Assembly (NCBI RefSeq): GCF_002954715.1
Contig: NZ_MSCP01000001.1
Location: forward strand, 1,458,118 to 1,522,117
Direction of reading: 5' to 3'
DNA from: Aliivibrio sifiae
GTDB taxonomy: Bacteria; Pseudomonadota; Gammaproteobacteria; Enterobacterales; Vibrionaceae
Length of the DNA stretch: 64,000 bases
Of this stretch, positions 56,756-64,000 are shown one piece after another. The first letter of the stretch is position 1, and each line of letters opens with the position of its first letter. The notes below the pieces were generated by a model that did no database searches, had not been told where the DNA came from, and saw only the letters and a list, made by a program, of their open reading frames with translations. The position numbers and the translations under genes were made by a program.

Positions 56756-57561
56756 ATAAAATAATCACATCGATTCAATTCGACAGCGTCTCTGTCCATC
56801 ACTACTCTTTGCCTCGTTGGTTAAGAGGTCAGCCCTTTAAAGCTCTTAATAATATAAACTTATGTATTAAAGATAAAAACCTAGCCATTGTTGGTCCTTC
56901 AGGAGCAGGGAAATCAACCTTAATTGAATTATTATTTGGACTGCGTAAAACAACGAGCAGCCATATCACACTCTTTGGGAATTCTTTGCCAATAAGCTCA
57001 CGTAAAGCTCAAATCAGTGTATCTAAGCGAATGCAATTGATACCACAAGAACCACATACAAGCTTAAATCCTTACTACACTATTTATCAAATCTTGCGTG
57101 AGCCTCTGTTAAACCTTAAGGATGAAAGTGATCATACAGCAAGGATTAAAGAAACCCTTAAAGAAGTCGGCTTATCAAAGAAACTGCTGTCATTAACTGC
57201 ACAGCAGCTTTCTACAGGTCAAGCACAACGAGTTGCTATTGCTCGGGCATTAGTCGTTAAGCCATCAATTCTTATTGCTAATGAGCCAACCAGCAGCCTC
57301 GATCCAGTTAGTCGTCAAAAGATACTTGATTTATTAATGTCATTAAAATCACGCTTAAATATGCGCCTTATTTTAATTACACATGACCTGCAAGCAGCAC
57401 AAACGTTATGTGATGACATTTTAGTCCTAGATCATGGAGAAGTAGCTGAATTTGGTCCATCTAACCAAATAATAACGGCGCCTAACCACCCCACCACTCA
57501 AGCCTTGATTAATGCTCAATCTCTAATCATACCTAATCAACCAACACAACTATTGGAATAA
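56752..57561 (+). CDS. ABC importer ATPase (DppF/NikE-like) with altered Walker B
   Basis: 269 residues from ATG 56752, overlapping the previous stop as ATGA. Walker A GPSGAGKST, Q-loop LIPQEPHTSLNP and signature LSTGQAQR are present. The Walker B reads ILIANEPTSSLD: Asn177 replaces the usual Asp while the catalytic Glu178 remains, and the switch His is in LITHDL. Substitution of the Mg-coordinating Asp may weaken this site, leaving a heterodimer with one stronger site. It pairs with the ATPase upstream. Confidence 0.9.
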   Translation: MNKIITSIQFDSVSVHHYSLPRWLRGQPFKALNNINLCIKDKNLAIVGPSGAGKSTLIELLFGLRKTTSSHITLFGNSLPISSRKAQISVSKRMQLIPQEPHTSLNPYYTIYQILREPLLNLKDESDHTARIKETLKEVGLSKKLLSLTAQQLSTGQAQRVAIARALVVKPSILIANEPTSSLDPVSRQKILDLLMSLKSRLNMRLILITHDLQAAQTLCDDILVLDHGEVAEFGPSNQIITAPNHPTTQALINAQSLIIPNQPTQLLE

Positions 57562-57570
57562 AATATCATT

Positions 57571-59064
57571 ATGCGTCTCTATAAAATAAAGCTGGCTTGC
57601 ATGCTTGCATTGACTCTACCTTTGACTGGCTGTTTTGATGCTAAAGTCGATGCTGATAAAGAAAATGCTACATCAGAAATTAACATTGCCATGATGCAAC
57701 CGCCAAGGACTGGTCTATCCCCTTTATCTGATGATGCTTTCAAGTTATCTAGATGGAGTACAGCAGAAACTCTAGTAAACTTAAATGCGCAATCTAACGC
57801 AGAACCAATGCTAGCAACAGCATGGGAACAAGTTGATCCTCTTACTTGGCATTTTACTGTCCGACAGGGTGTTACTTTTCATGATGGTTCAACATTAGAT
57901 GCATTTGCAGTCACTAACTCTTTACAGAAAGCATTAGAAGCTGCACCTAAACCTCGTATTCTTGATGGTATCGATTTAAAAATAAAAGCACTAAACGATT
58001 CTACTGTCGAGATTGGTACTACTTTTAACGACCCTCTTTTACCAAACCGTCTATCTAGTCCTCAATTGGCAATTCTAGCTTCAGATGCTTATAAAAAAAA
58101 TGGCCAAGTAGTACCTACTGGGATGGGAACTGGCCCATTTGAGCTAATCAAAATTAATGGCAGCACAAGTGCTAAACTCCACCGATTTGATGGTTATTGG
58201 GGTGAGAAAGCGCAAATAGATACTGTTAATGTTGAATATGTTCCAAACGGCTTCTCTCGTGCTGCCGCTCTGCGAACAGGTACTGCAGATATTGTTGAAG
58301 CCGTTCCTGTATCACAAATAGCCACAATTGATTCTGAATTACTTTATGAAGTAGCGATGCCAAGAACGAATACGCTCTACTTAAATAACAAATCAAAAGT
58401 TTTTAGCCAAATCGCACTACGTAAAACCGCAGCAGCAGCTATCAATAAACAACAAATAGTCGAAATGGTTTATGAAAACCATGCTGATATCGCTCAAGGC
58501 TTATTTGGACCAGCACTGACTTGGGCCGCACCACTTCGACCAGAAGCACCGCTTTTAGATAAAAGCCTAAAAGCAAACGGAGAAACCATTGTCATTGGTA
58601 CTTTCACTGACCGTGCAGAGCTTCCCGAAGTAGCAGCACTTTTAAAGCAGCAATTTGAGGCGGTCGGTTTTAACGTTAAGCTTGATATCCGTGAGTATGC
58701 TCAAATTGAAAATGATGCATTAGCCGGTAAATTTGATGCCTTTATTCTTTCTCGTGCAACAGTACTTGATTCGGGAGATCCAGTGGCTTACATGATGAGT
58801 GATTTTGGATGTAAAGGTTCATATAACCTTGGACAGTATTGCTCTAAAGACATTGATAGCGCGCTTTATCATGCTGATTTACAATCTTTAGGGGCAAAAC
58901 GACAACAAGCTATTATTGATGCTGAACAAAAAATATTAAATGACTACGCCGCTATCCCTCTACTCCATGAACGCGTAATTCAAGGCGAAAGTAAAAGGGT
59001 AAATAATGTAATTCGTGATCCTAGTGAACGTCGTTTAATTAACCAACAAACGCAGGTTAACTAA
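57571..59064 (+). CDS. ABC importer substrate-binding lipoprotein (peptide/nickel/metallophore type)
   Basis: 497 residues, SBP family 5. The lipoprotein signal ends LTGC, with Cys21 as lipidated residue. Typical segments: TAWEQVDPLTWHFTVRQGVTFHDGS, GTGPFELIK, RFDGYWGEKAQIDTV and RTGTADIVEAVP. Such proteins bind oligopeptides, Ni-chelates or opine metallophores; the specificity cannot be read from sequence. The unit could be a metal-chelate importer given the operator upstream. 9 bases follow the ATPase gene. Confidence 0.85.
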   Translation: MRLYKIKLACMLALTLPLTGCFDAKVDADKENATSEINIAMMQPPRTGLSPLSDDAFKLSRWSTAETLVNLNAQSNAEPMLATAWEQVDPLTWHFTVRQGVTFHDGSTLDAFAVTNSLQKALEAAPKPRILDGIDLKIKALNDSTVEIGTTFNDPLLPNRLSSPQLAILASDAYKKNGQVVPTGMGTGPFELIKINGSTSAKLHRFDGYWGEKAQIDTVNVEYVPNGFSRAAALRTGTADIVEAVPVSQIATIDSELLYEVAMPRTNTLYLNNKSKVFSQIALRKTAAAAINKQQIVEMVYENHADIAQGLFGPALTWAAPLRPEAPLLDKSLKANGETIVIGTFTDRAELPEVAALLKQQFEAVGFNVKLDIREYAQIENDALAGKFDAFILSRATVLDSGDPVAYMMSDFGCKGSYNLGQYCSKDIDSALYHADLQSLGAKRQQAIIDAEQKILNDYAAIPLLHERVIQGESKRVNNVIRDPSERRLINQQTQVN

Positions 59065-59069
59065 AATAC

Positions 59070-60806
59070 ATGTTTTCTGTTTCAACGATACGATCTGTAT
59101 TATCTATATTAGTACCTTGGTTATCCCGACTAATCTCACTTACTGCTGTGGTGATTTTAGTCGGGTTAATACCTGAAATTGCGGGGATAGATCCAAGTCA
59201 ATCAATCTTGAGAGCACGCTCTGGACAACAGCAGCTGTTAACGGCTGAATCTTTACAAGCTGTACGAACGGATCTCCAACTTCATCGGAGTGCATTTGAA
59301 CGTTTAATTGATTGGTTTTCCGGATTAATAAAAGGGGATTTAGGAGTCTCTTGGATAGACGGTTCTTCCGTAACTTCTACTATTCATCAGGCGCTATCTA
59401 CCTCTCTATTTTTAATGTCTACTGCATTAGTATTGACGTTTATACTTTGCAGTATGGCTTTAATGAGAATGTTAAGGCACTGGAAAAAAGGAACATTAAA
59501 AAGCAATCACCACTCTTTAAGCATTGTTTTTATATCATTGCCTGAATATGTTATTGCTTCTTTACTGATTCTATTTTTTTCTATTTGGCTTGGTTGGTTC
59601 CCGCCTTATGGCTGGCAAAGTTGGCAAAACATTTGGTTACCAAGCTTAGCTCTTGCTTTACCTGCAAGTGGATTATTCAGTCGCTTATTACACGACAGCC
59701 TACTCCGTGTGTTTAATGAACCGTGGATAACGACTTGGTTAAGTGCAAATGTACACACAAACCAAATAATCCGTTTTGCTCTTAAAAAAGCACTCAGTAG
59801 CCTAATCCCTCAAATTTCAATGATTATCATAGGGATCACTGGCGGAGCGGTTGCAGTAGAACAAATTTTTTCAATTCCGGGAATTGGACGGCTCATTCTT
59901 AGTGCAACAAAAGCACAAGATCTACCCATTCTTCAGGGCGGCTTATTAGTACTATTGTTTTTATCTATTATGATCAGTAGTTTTGGGCTTCTATTACAAC
60001 AGTTAATATTAGGTCATAGTCTTAAAAGTGGGAAATTAATTAGTAGTCATTCATCATTCCAATTGACTAAAAGTGCACCTAAGCGAATGATCGCATTTAG
60101 TATTTTATCATTTCTATTACTAATTGCTGTTTGGGCACTATTTAGAGATCCTTACTCAAGTCAATTTTCTCGTTTAGCCTCTCCTAACATACACATTCCA
60201 TTAGGAGCTGATGGCATAGGTCGAGATTTATTGGCTCGAATTGGCGCGGGCATGATATCAACGTTTCAAGCTGGAATTTTAGCTACATTTCTAAGCTTAT
60301 TAACTGGCATTGTCATGGGGTTTAATACGCGATGGACTCAAGGACTTATTGAAGTCACTAAAGGGGTGCCGTATATCGTGGCTGGTTTATTAGTCGCAGG
60401 CATTTCAGGTATGAATGCGAACAGTGCACTCATCGCTATTGTTTTAGTGTCATGGGCACCACTGGCTGCACATTGCTCAAGCTTAATTTCTGAAGCTAAA
60501 GCCCAACCATATACTCATTTAGCGCCTACTTGGGGCACAAATAAGTTCAAGATTTTCCGCTTCTACTTATTACCTTATGTCTTGCCTCCGTTATTAAGGC
60601 ATACTCTATTAAAGTTGCCCGTAATTACATTGAGCCTAACCTCTTTGAGTTTTATTGGGTTAGGAGCAAAGCCACCAGAATCAGAATGGGGATTAATGAT
60701 AGCAGAGAACCTCCCTTACATAGAGAGAGCTCCTTTGGGTGTTTTAGGGCCAATTTTGGGGCTTATTCTTATGGGAATTGCCATTAATTTATTGTTCGAT
60801 GATTAA
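59070..60806 (+). CDS. Fused double permease of the ABC importer (DppB-DppC-like)
   Basis: 578 residues joining two permeases that are usually separate. Residues about 1-330 match the DppB/NikB half (FSGLIKGDLGVSW, loop AVEQIFSIPGIGRL). Residues about 340-578 match the DppC/NikC half (LGADGIGRDLLARIGAGM, cytoplasmic coupling loop with SEAKAQPYTHLAPTWG, SFIGLGAKPPESEWG). About twelve membrane helices in total. No stop or frameshift separates the halves, so the fusion is real in this sequence. A terminator follows at once. Confidence 0.88.
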   Translation: MFSVSTIRSVLSILVPWLSRLISLTAVVILVGLIPEIAGIDPSQSILRARSGQQQLLTAESLQAVRTDLQLHRSAFERLIDWFSGLIKGDLGVSWIDGSSVTSTIHQALSTSLFLMSTALVLTFILCSMALMRMLRHWKKGTLKSNHHSLSIVFISLPEYVIASLLILFFSIWLGWFPPYGWQSWQNIWLPSLALALPASGLFSRLLHDSLLRVFNEPWITTWLSANVHTNQIIRFALKKALSSLIPQISMIIIGITGGAVAVEQIFSIPGIGRLILSATKAQDLPILQGGLLVLLFLSIMISSFGLLLQQLILGHSLKSGKLISSHSSFQLTKSAPKRMIAFSILSFLLLIAVWALFRDPYSSQFSRLASPNIHIPLGADGIGRDLLARIGAGMISTFQAGILATFLSLLTGIVMGFNTRWTQGLIEVTKGVPYIVAGLLVAGISGMNANSALIAIVLVSWAPLAAHCSSLISEAKAQPYTHLAPTWGTNKFKIFRFYLLPYVLPPLLRHTLLKLPVITLSLTSLSFIGLGAKPPESEWGLMIAENLPYIERAPLGVLGPILGLILMGIAINLLFDD

Positions 60807-60807
60807 T

Positions 60808-60840
60808 AAAAACCCCCTTATCGCAAGGGGGCTTTTTTAT
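60808..60840. terminator. Terminator after the ABC importer operon
   Basis: AACCCCCTT pairs with AAGGGGG(C)TT around a short loop and is followed by six T. The A-run upstream means it can also serve the convergent methyltransferase gene. Confidence 0.85.
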
Positions 60841-60853
60841 ATCAAACTCAAAC

Positions 60854-61819
60854 TTAGCGAGTAAAACGCATCACTTTTAAGCCGCTTTCTGAATTAATAT
60901 CAGCAAACTCTGGCGGGTTATCTAAACGCTCTACAAACTTCAATTCAGGTGCCTCTTCAGCCATACCATCAATTAAGAAATCAGTAGATACTGCTGGTGA
61001 ATTCACACAAGCTAGCACTTCACCCGTTTCACTCAATAAACTTGGTAAACGACGTAAGATCTTTTGATAATCTTTCGTCAATGCAAAACTGCCTTTTTGA
61101 AAACTTGGCGGATCAATAATGATCAAATCATACAAACCCAGTTTCTTAATCTTACCCCAAGACTTAAAGATATCATGACCTAAGAATTTTACTTTTGATA
61201 AATCATGTTCGTTTAAACGGTGGTTATCACGACCACGGCTCAGCGGTCCTTTCGCCATATCTAAATTAACCACTTGAATCGCTCCACCTGCAATCGCAGC
61301 AACTGAAAAGCCACACGTGTATGCAAACAAGTTTAATACTGATTTACCTTCACTGTGTGCTTGAACCCATTTTCGACCATAGCGCATATCTAAAAATAGC
61401 CCCATGTTCTGATTCTTTTTAAGTTCTAGCTGATATTTCAAACCATTTTCTACAGCAACAGGGAAAATCTCTTCACTACCCCACACCACTTGCGTTGGTG
61501 CTAGTTCTTGATAACGGTGTTGTAATAAAATGGCTTGACCTTTGGCATTTTTCCATGTGTCAGATCCAGCAAATGCGTTCAGCTTTGATTCTAGATCTTC
61601 AACAAAAGCAGGATCTTGCTCTTTAAATAGCGCCACCACTAATTGACCTTGAGAGCCTTGAGTTTGGGGAGCTAGACCTTGAAGCCAATCAACGGTGAGC
61701 TGTTCTAAACCTTCAAAACATTGTCCACGACCATGGAATAAACGACGAAGCTCATTCTGTGATGTTGCTAACTGTGCTTCTAAATGGGTAAATAACGTAT
61801 CTAATGCTTCTATCTTCAT
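60854..61819 (-). CDS. Class I SAM-dependent methyltransferase, RlmI-like
   Basis: 321 residues. The SAM-binding core shows SVLNLFAYTCGFSVAAIAGGA and the catalytic-loop motif IIIDPPSFQKG, as in RlmI/RlmKL rRNA cytosine or guanine methyltransferases. No PUA domain is evident. Its ATG overlaps the stop of the RluA-family gene (ATGA), so two RNA-modification enzymes are made together. The target RNA base is unknown. Confidence 0.85.
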   Translation of the reverse strand: MKIEALDTLFTHLEAQLATSQNELRRLFHGRGQCFEGLEQLTVDWLQGLAPQTQGSQGQLVVALFKEQDPAFVEDLESKLNAFAGSDTWKNAKGQAILLQHRYQELAPTQVVWGSEEIFPVAVENGLKYQLELKKNQNMGLFLDMRYGRKWVQAHSEGKSVLNLFAYTCGFSVAAIAGGAIQVVNLDMAKGPLSRGRDNHRLNEHDLSKVKFLGHDIFKSWGKIKKLGLYDLIIIDPPSFQKGSFALTKDYQKILRRLPSLLSETGEVLACVNSPAVSTDFLIDGMAEEAPELKFVERLDNPPEFADINSESGLKVMRFTR

Positions 61820-62502
61820 GATTTCTTCTTAATCTCTGGCCAAGTTAATGTCCACGGTGTTTGCCACTGCGCTAATCCTGCTTGAATGGTGTCATCTTGC
61901 CACTCATCACCTTGCTTTGGTGTTTCAACAAATTCAAACGCTTGCTCTTGATAAGTAAAACGTAAAGCATAGGCATGAAGATAACCACGATCAGCCTTAG
62001 ACGAGCTATAAATTGAATCACCTAAAATACCAGAACCTACACTTTTTAAAGCCACTCGAATTTGATGAGTTTTACCAGTATGAGGTTTACATAAAAATAG
62101 GCGATTACCGTTATGTGCAGCCGTTGAAAAAAACTGAGTAATCGCAGGGTTTTCTTTACTGTTGATCAGCTTCCATGACGCTCGACGTGAACGTTCCATA
62201 TCGCCAATAACCAGACCTTGTTTTTTCTTAGGCTTTTTATCCCCAATGGCTAGATAGTATTTCTCAACTAAACGCTTCGCGAACAATTGTGATAATTCAC
62301 TGGCTGCTGATTGGTTGCGTCCAATAAGCAACAGCCCTGATGTCATCTTGTCTAAACGATGAATAAGATAAAGCTGTTTATCACCAGTGACTTTAGCTAA
62401 CTCAATCAATAGTGATGTATCACCATCGTCTTTATGAACGCTTATATTTGGGTGCTTATTTATAACAAGAAAATCTGAATTTTGATAAAGGATATCGAAC
62501 AT
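61816..62502 (-). CDS. RluA-family pseudouridine synthase
   Basis: 228 residues from ATG 62502, with GGAG 6 bases upstream; an ATG 54 bases earlier in frame is less likely. Motifs: FLVINKHPNISVHKDDG, the catalytic Asp in LIHRLDKMTSGLLLI and the C-terminal HTGKTHQIRVAL. There is no S4 domain. It is the short type near TruC and TIGR01621-like proteins. The target site in tRNA or rRNA is not known. Operon with the methyltransferase. Confidence 0.88.
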   Translation of the reverse strand: MFDILYQNSDFLVINKHPNISVHKDDGDTSLLIELAKVTGDKQLYLIHRLDKMTSGLLLIGRNQSAASELSQLFAKRLVEKYYLAIGDKKPKKKQGLVIGDMERSRRASWKLINSKENPAITQFFSTAAHNGNRLFLCKPHTGKTHQIRVALKSVGSGILGDSIYSSSKADRGYLHAYALRFTYQEQAFEFVETPKQGDEWQDDTIQAGLAQWQTPWTLTWPEIKKKS

Positions 62503-62556
62503 TGGCGCTCCTAAAATTGAGCGCAGAGTATAGCGAGGATGGTATCTCAATTCCAA

Positions 62557-62586
62557 TAAAAACGCCGATCAGATGATCAGCGTTGA
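62557..62586 (-). terminator. Terminator of the his operon
   Basis: On the minus strand AACGCTGATCA can pair with TGATCGGCGTT (inner pairs open for the loop), followed by TTTATTGG. It lies about 30 bases after the hisIE stop. Confidence 0.65.
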
Positions 62587-62612
62587 TTTATTATTTTTGC
62601 AATTGAAGAAAA

Positions 62613-63233
62613 TTATTTATGACGTTCTTTTAGTTTGTTAATCACATCATCAAACGACAAGCCTTGATCTTGAAGCAGAACAAATAAGTGATACATCAAA
62701 TCTGCTGATTCACACACTAACTCTGCCTTGTCACCCGACGTCGCTGCAAGCGCGACTTCAACGCCTTCTTCACCAACTTTCTGCGAAATACGTTTGGTGC
62801 CACGGGCATAGAGACTTGCTGTGTAAGATGAGTCAGGATCAGCATTCTTACGATCGGCAAGTAGCTGTTCCAACTGATGAAGCCACACCAATTGCGTTTC
62901 TTCGGTTTTATCGCCATCCCAACAGGTGGTTGTTCCTGTGTGGCACGTTGGGCCTACTGGATTAACTTTAATAAGCAAAGTATCGTTATCGCAATCTAGA
63001 GAAATATTAACTAGATTCAAGCTATTGCCAGACTCTTCGCCTTTGGTCCATAAACGATTTTTAGTTCGAGAGAAAAACGTAACCTTCTTTGTTTCTAATG
63101 TTTTCGACAGTGCTTCTTGGTTCATGTAACCCATCATCAATACTTGGCTTGAACCAAAATCTTGAATAATAGCAGGCACTAACCCATCCACTTTTTCCCA
63201 ATCAATTCGTGTTGCTAATTCTTGTTGGCTCAT
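62613..63233 (-). CDS. hisI: Bifunctional phosphoribosyl-AMP cyclohydrolase / phosphoribosyl-ATP pyrophosphatase
   Basis: 206 residues. The cyclohydrolase half (about 1-115) has [11 protein letters not shown] and zinc/magnesium-site residues in [27 protein letters not shown]. The pyrophosphatase half (about 120-206) has [13 protein letters not shown] and [13 protein letters not shown]. It carries out the second and third steps of histidine synthesis. Its ATG overlaps the hisF stop (ATGA). Last gene of the his operon. Confidence 0.96.
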   Translation of the reverse strand: MSQQELATRIDWEKVDGLVPAIIQDFGSSQVLMMGYMNQEALSKTLETKKVTFFSRTKNRLWTKGEESGNSLNLVNISLDCDNDTLLIKVNPVGPTCHTGTTTCWDGDKTEETQLVWLHQLEQLLADRKNADPDSSYTASLYARGTKRISQKVGEEGVEVALAATSGDKAELVCESADLMYHLFVLLQDQGLSFDDVINKLKERHK

Positions 63234-64000
63234 CGGCGCACCTCTACATCCTGTTGGGCTAAATATTCTTTTAATTCACCAATATTGATGATTTGTTTGT
63301 GGAATACCGATGCTGCTAATGCACCGTCCACGTTTGTTTTTTTATAGGCATCGGCAAAGTGAACCATTTCACCTGCACCGCCTGATGCAATTAATGGCAC
63401 ATGACACACTTCTCGTACCATTTTTAATTGCTCAAGATCGTAACCGTTACGCACACCATCTTGATTCATCATGTTCAATACAATTTCACCCGCACCGCGT
63501 TTTTGAACTTCTTGCACCCAATCTTTAGTTTCCCATTTGGTTGCTTTGGTACGCTCTTCATCGCCGGTAAATTGGTAAACTTGGTATTTACCCGTTTCTT
63601 TATCAAAGTAAGAATCAATTCCTACAACGATACACTGAACGCCAAATTTATCGGCAAGTTCTGTGATCAGCTCTGGGTTCGCCAGTGCTGGTGAGTTAAT
63701 TGATACTTTGTCAGCACCAAATTCTAAAATCTTCGCTGCATCTTCGGCGGTTTTAATACCACCTGCCACACAGAATGGAATATCAATCACTTCAGCTACG
63801 CGTGCTACCCAGCTTTTATCAACTACGCGGCCATCACTTGATGCGGTAATGTCATAAAATACCAATTCATCTGCACCCTCTTCAGCATAACGTTGTGCTA
63901 GAGGAACAATATCACCAATGATTTCATGATTACGAAATTGAACGCCTTTTACCACTTGCCCATCTTTAACATCAAGACAAGGAACTATTCGCTTTGCCAA
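63230..64000 (-). CDS. hisF: Imidazole glycerol phosphate synthase subunit HisF (5' end outside the window)
   Basis: 256 codons present; the last codon in the window reads TTG (Leu) before [18 protein letters not shown]. HisF proteins start ML-A-K-R, so the true ATG lies just beyond position 64000 and the gene is cut by the window edge. TIM-barrel with catalytic Asp in CLDVKDGQ and later Asp in [20 protein letters not shown] binds phosphate. It makes IGP and AICAR with HisH. Confidence 0.95.
   Translation of the reverse strand: MAKRIVPCLDVKDGQVVKGVQFRNHEIIGDIVPLAQRYAEEGADELVFYDITASSDGRVVDKSWVARVAEVIDIPFCVAGGIKTAEDAAKILEFGADKVSINSPALANPELITELADKFGVQCIVVGIDSYFDKETGKYQVYQFTGDEERTKATKWETKDWVQEVQKRGAGEIVLNMMNQDGVRNGYDLEQLKMVREVCHVPLIASGGAGEMVHFADAYKKTNVDGALAASVFHKQIINIGELKEYLAQQDVEVRR

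Noticed and set aside
1-64000. CRISPR array, insertion sequence, prophage, integron site or tRNA gene
   Set aside because: No regularly spaced repeats, transposase or integrase genes, terminal inverted repeats or cloverleaf-like stretches were found by reading; a tRNA or repeat scan was not run.

Overview
The window reads as a stretch of main chromosome from a Vibrionaceae bacterium of the Aliivibrio (Vibrio fischeri) clade. Three things point there: AT-rich DNA with short, terminator-rich intergenic gaps; the conserved gamma-proteobacterial neighbourhood topA-yciN-sohB-yciK-rluB ... yciO-yciV-trp; and, inserted in it, an ainS/ainR (LuxM/LuxN-type) acyl-homoserine-lactone quorum-sensing pair. 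Nothing looks like a phage, insertion sequence, integron or CRISPR array, and no tRNA or rRNA gene was seen. Species assignment is inference.

Layout. 1-4.0 kb: a small membrane protein, YdhR and a divergent LysR regulator, then a long patatin/lysophospholipase fusion and a small basic protein. 4.1-10 kb: an acid-resistance style pair, glutamate decarboxylase plus an AspT-type antiporter separated by a strong terminator, then a LysR gene divergent from an atypical PurA. 10-12.7 kb: DcuC-type dicarboxylate carrier and peptidase T.

12.8-19.35 kb is the most unusual part. A perfect FNR box heads a tightly overlapping run of genes: an exported metallo-beta-lactamase-fold hydrolase, an HvfA-like cysteine-containing RiPP precursor, the MNIO (DUF692) maturase HvfB, its partner HvfC and the DoxX-like HvfX. 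After a terminator-like hairpin come cydA, cydB and a 34-codon cydX. This couples a probable copper-binding modified peptide to a copper-independent oxidase under an oxygen-responsive promoter.

19.6-31.4 kb: accessory and metabolic genes (GNAT, two AraC regulators, FAH-fold enzyme, AzlCD, LysE, phosphohexomutase, D-lactate dehydrogenase) and an operon of DASS transporter, cNMP-domain histidine kinase and receiver-only response regulator. 31.5-38 kb: topA, yciN, sohB, yciK, rluB. 38.2-42 kb: ainS, apparently frameshifted, and ainR.

42-50.6 kb: yciO and yciV, divergent from a complete trp operon (promoter with overlapping TrpR operator, leader peptide with tandem Trp codons, attenuator, trpE-G-D-CF-B-A). 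50.9-54.3 kb: a dicarboxylate/amino-acid symporter, yciB, yciA, yciI and a GspS-type pilotin. 54.5-60.8 kb: a MATE exporter and a peptide/nickel/metallophore-type ABC importer with fused permeases behind a Zur/Fur-like palindrome. 60.8-64 kb: two RNA-modification genes and the end of the his operon (hisIE, partial hisF).
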